Source of the DNA: Deltaproteobacteria bacterium
GTDB lineage: Bacteria; Myxococcota_A; UBA9160; SZUA-336
DNA: 16,880 nucleotides
Assembly (NCBI GenBank): GCA_030624945.1
Contig: JAUXJB010000006.1
Coordinates: 1-16,880 of the forward strand
Direction: 5' to 3'
Of this stretch, positions 14,474 through 16,880 are shown one piece after another (positions within the stretch are counted from its first letter, which is position 1; each line of letters begins with the position of its first letter). The position numbers and the translations under genes were made by a program. The notes beneath the pieces are model-generated. The model saw nothing but the letters and a program-made list of their open reading frames with translations. It ran no database searches and was not told where the DNA came from.

Positions 14474-15538
14474 ATGGCGGACGATGTCGAACGCTCAGAA
14501 CAACCAACTCCGAGGAGGCGAGAGCAGGCGCGCAAGAAGGGTCAGATAGCGATCAGCCAGGAGGTCTTTGTCGTCGCCAATCTACTCGCGGTGAGCCTGA
14601 CGCTCCTGGCTATTCAGGACATTCCCGTACGCGAGGCGCTGAAGACGATCCCGCAGATCTGGCAGCCACAGATCGAGCTGGATCCGGCCGGGGCAAGCGA
14701 GCTGCTCAGAACAGCCTTTTCCGGCGCTGCTGTCGTCCTTCTCCCCATCCTTGGAGCGGCGGCGATCGCAGCCCTGATCGCGGGCCTGATTCAGACACGG
14801 GGAAATATCGCTTCCGAGCGCATCAAGCCGAAAGCGAACAAGCTCAGTCCGGCCAGAAATCTCTCCCGTATCTTCAAGACGAGCGGTCCCATCGAGATCC
14901 CGAAATCCCTATTGAAGCTCGCCATCGTCGTCGCTGCCGTGGGTTACACAATCTCCTCCAACTTCGACGAATACCGCGGCCTGCCTCGCCTGACCTTGTT
15001 TCCGATCATCAGCTTCCAGCTCGGCATGGTCGTAAAAGCATTTATCGCCGGAAGTCTCGCCCTAATCATCGTGGCTCTCATCGATTACGCCTACATGTTC
15101 TGGAAGACGGAGAAGGGGCTGAAGATGAGCAAGAGCGAGGTGAAGGACGAGATGAGGCAGATGACGGGCGATCCGCTGGTGCGCGCCCGGATGTTGAGCC
15201 TACAGTTCGAGCGCGCGCGGGAACGGATGATGGAAGCTGTTCCCAAGGCAGATGTCGTCCTGACAAATCCAGAGCACATTAGCGTCGCTCTTCGCTACAA
15301 GCGCGGAGACATGGCAGCGCCCACGGTTGTCGCCAAGGGCGGGGGCTTTCTGGCCTTCCGGATCCGAGAGATTGCCCGAGAGGCGGGGATACCTATCGTG
15401 GAGAATCCGCCCCTCGCCCGGGCACTCTATCGGTCGGTCCGGGTTGGCGAATCGATCCCCGAGCGGCTCTACGAAATCGTCGCAGAGGTTCTCGCCTACG
15501 TCTATCGACTTGATCGAGCGAGGGGGGTCGCATGGTAG
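14474..15538 (+). CDS. flhB: Flagellar export switch protein FlhB (NPEH variant)
   Basis: A 354-residue membrane protein of normal length that switches export from rod/hook to filament substrates. The cytoplasmic N-terminus ERSEQPTPRRREQARKKGQI (6-25) is the family signature. Four membrane segments are apparent at about 30-50, 83-107, 144-163 and 182-208, with IKPKANKLSP (117-126) in the loop. The cytoplasmic domain includes EVKDEMRQMTGDPLVRARM (222-240). The self-cleavage site is NPEH (265-268), where nearly all homologues have NPTH; Asn and Pro are kept. The end, IPIVENPPLARALYRSVRVGE (306-326), is typical. The ATG is 7 bases after GGAGG (14462-14466). It overlaps flhA by 7 bases. Confidence 0.97.
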   Translation: MADDVERSEQPTPRRREQARKKGQIAISQEVFVVANLLAVSLTLLAIQDIPVREALKTIPQIWQPQIELDPAGASELLRTAFSGAAVVLLPILGAAAIAALIAGLIQTRGNIASERIKPKANKLSPARNLSRIFKTSGPIEIPKSLLKLAIVVAAVGYTISSNFDEYRGLPRLTLFPIISFQLGMVVKAFIAGSLALIIVALIDYAYMFWKTEKGLKMSKSEVKDEMRQMTGDPLVRARMLSLQFERARERMMEAVPKADVVLTNPEHISVALRYKRGDMAAPTVVAKGGGFLAFRIREIAREAGIPIVENPPLARALYRSVRVGESIPERLYEIVAEVLAYVYRLDRARGVAW

Positions 15539-16880
15539 CAACCGGAGCAGCGAGTACGGGAGCGAAACTACGCGGCCAGCTCGGGCTCGGAGCCGCAGTC
15601 GTCGGGATCCTGATGATCCTCCTGGTTTTGCTCCCGCCCTTTGTTCTCGACATCGGTCTCAGCATCAATCTGGCGCTGGCATTGTTGATTCTCATGGTGT
15701 CGCTCTACGCAGTGCACCCACTGGAGATATCGTCGTTTCCCACCATCTTGCTTCTCGCCACGCTCTATCGGCTCGCGCTCAACATCGCATCGACTCGGCT
15801 CATTCTGCTGAACGGAGACCAGGGGGCATCCGCCGCGGGGGATGTCATCGAGGCATTCGGCCAGGTCGTCGTGGGAGGCAGCTTTGCGGTCGGAATCGTC
15901 GTTTTTGCCCTCTTCGTGATCATCAACTTCGTCGTCATCACCAAGGGTTCGGGGCGCATCGCGGAGGTAGCAGCTCGTTTCACCCTTGACGCCATGCCCG
16001 GCAAGCAGATGGCGATCGACGCCGATCTCAACGCGGGTACGATCAACGAGGCGCAGGCGGTGGAGCGCCGGCGCGAGATTCAGGACCAAGCCGACTTCTA
16101 CGGCTCGATGGATGGTGCCAGCAAGTTCGTCCGGGGCGACGCAGTTGCCGGCCTCCTCATCACCTTCGTGAACATCATAGGCGGTCTGGCAATCGGGACC
16201 TTGCAAAACGGCATGAGCTTTGCGGAGGCCGCTGCGACCTATACCTTGCTCACCGTTGGAGACGGCCTGGTGTCGGCGGTCCCTTCACTGCTGATCTCCG
16301 TTGCCGCAGGTATCATCGTCACTCGGGCAGGAGCCAACGACGAACTGGCAGCGGAGCTGACCGGCCAGCTTTGGAAGCGTCCGACTCCGCTCGCCGTCTC
16401 CTCCGGAGTACTCGCTCTTCTGGCGATCGTCCCCGGCCTCCCCACATTGGCTTTCGGTCTCCTCTCCGCCGGTCTCGGACTGGGCGCGTACCAGATCTCG
16501 CGGGCATCCGCGGAGAGCGAAGCCTCGGAAAAGCAGAAGGAGGGGACCGACCAGCCAACGCCCGAGCGACCTATCGACTTGCTGCAGCCTCCGGATCCGC
16601 TCGAGCTTCACATCGGTTACGGCCTCATCGACCTGGTCGATCCGAAGAAGAACGGAGAGCTTTTGGAGCGCATTCGCACGCTTCGCCGCGAATTCACTTC
16701 GGGTATGGGATTCCCGGTCCCCTTGGTCCGCATCCGCGACAACATCCAGCTCGGGTCGGAGGAGTACAACTTGCTGGTTCGAGGCGTGCGCATGGGCCGC
16801 GGCACGATCTACTCCGACCACCTGCTCGCCATCGGACCGCCCGGCGGCGGCCCGAAGCTCGAAGGGATAGAGACGACAGA
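15532..16880 (+). CDS. flhA: Flagellar export gate protein FlhA, N-terminal part (3' truncated by window)
   Basis: From ATG 15532 the frame stays open to the window end, giving 449 residues of a protein that is usually about 690. FlhA forms the nine-membered ring under the export gate and couples proton flow to export. The membrane part has eight hydrophobic segments; the loop RFTLDAMPGKQMAIDADLNA (147-166) followed by FYGSMDGASKFVRGDA (188-203) is the FHIPEP-family signature. An Asp of this block is implicated in proton use. A charged linker (about 325-355) leads to the start of the cytosolic docking domain, LELHIGYGLIDLVD. The ATG lies in a 7-base overlap with flhB, 4 bases after a run of G (15522-15527). 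Confidence 0.97.
   Translation, partial: MVATGAASTGAKLRGQLGLGAAVVGILMILLVLLPPFVLDIGLSINLALALLILMVSLYAVHPLEISSFPTILLLATLYRLALNIASTRLILLNGDQGASAAGDVIEAFGQVVVGGSFAVGIVVFALFVIINFVVITKGSGRIAEVAARFTLDAMPGKQMAIDADLNAGTINEAQAVERRREIQDQADFYGSMDGASKFVRGDAVAGLLITFVNIIGGLAIGTLQNGMSFAEAAATYTLLTVGDGLVSAVPSLLISVAAGIIVTRAGANDELAAELTGQLWKRPTPLAVSSGVLALLAIVPGLPTLAFGLLSAGLGLGAYQISRASAESEASEKQKEGTDQPTPERPIDLLQPPDPLELHIGYGLIDLVDPKKNGELLERIRTLRREFTSGMGFPVPLVRIRDNIQLGSEEYNLLVRGVRMGRGTIYSDHLLAIGPPGGGPKLEGIETT

Overview
This window is one uninterrupted flagellar gene cluster. It holds 21 genes, all on the + strand: the first is cut at its 5' end and the last at its 3' end. The DNA is GC-rich and almost entirely coding. 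No gap between genes exceeds 20 bases, and 13 of the 20 gene junctions overlap. I see no RNA gene, mobile element, CRISPR array, integrase, terminator or clear promoter. The long open frames on the other strand are by-products of the high GC content.

Layout: rod and basal-body genes flgB (3' part), flgC and fliE; MS-ring and rotor genes fliF and fliG; export ATPase complex fliH, fliI and fliJ; a small secreted MotE/YlxF-like gene; hook-length control and hook genes fliK, flgD and flgE; then fliL, the switch genes fliM and fliN, the export-gate genes fliO, fliP, fliQ, fliR and flhB, and the first two thirds of flhA. The order follows the Bacillus-type fla/che operon (flgB-flgC-fliE-fliF-fliG-fliH-fliI-fliJ-ylxF-fliK-flgD-flgE-...-fliL-fliM-...-fliP-fliQ-fliR-flhB-flhA), but has no swrD/flbD, motAB or cheY between the blocks and carries fliN rather than fliY.

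How the genes work together: FliF forms the MS ring in the inner membrane. FliG, FliM and FliN build the C-ring rotor on it. FliP, FliQ, FliR, FlhB and FlhA form the export gate inside the ring, with FliO as assembly factor. FliH, FliI and FliJ energise and feed the gate. FliE, FlgB and FlgC are the first exported axial proteins. FlgD caps the growing hook made of FlgE, and FliK measures it and switches FlhB from hook to filament substrates. FliL and probably the MotE-like protein act at the stator.

Organism: the GC-rich composition, FliN instead of FliY, and this single long operon suggest a GC-rich Gram-negative lineage outside the Enterobacteria, perhaps from the former Deltaproteobacteria or a neighbouring phylum. 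This is inference; no marker gene here fixes the taxonomy.

The system itself is well known. The points worth a second look are sequence deviations in otherwise conserved parts: an extra C-terminal domain on FliM resembling the MshEN/T2SSE N-terminal fold, NPEH instead of NPTH at the FlhB cleavage site, loss of two of the three gasket methionines in FliP, an Asp-rich calcium-loop-like motif in the hook protein, and a Tyr in the FliG EHPQ motif.
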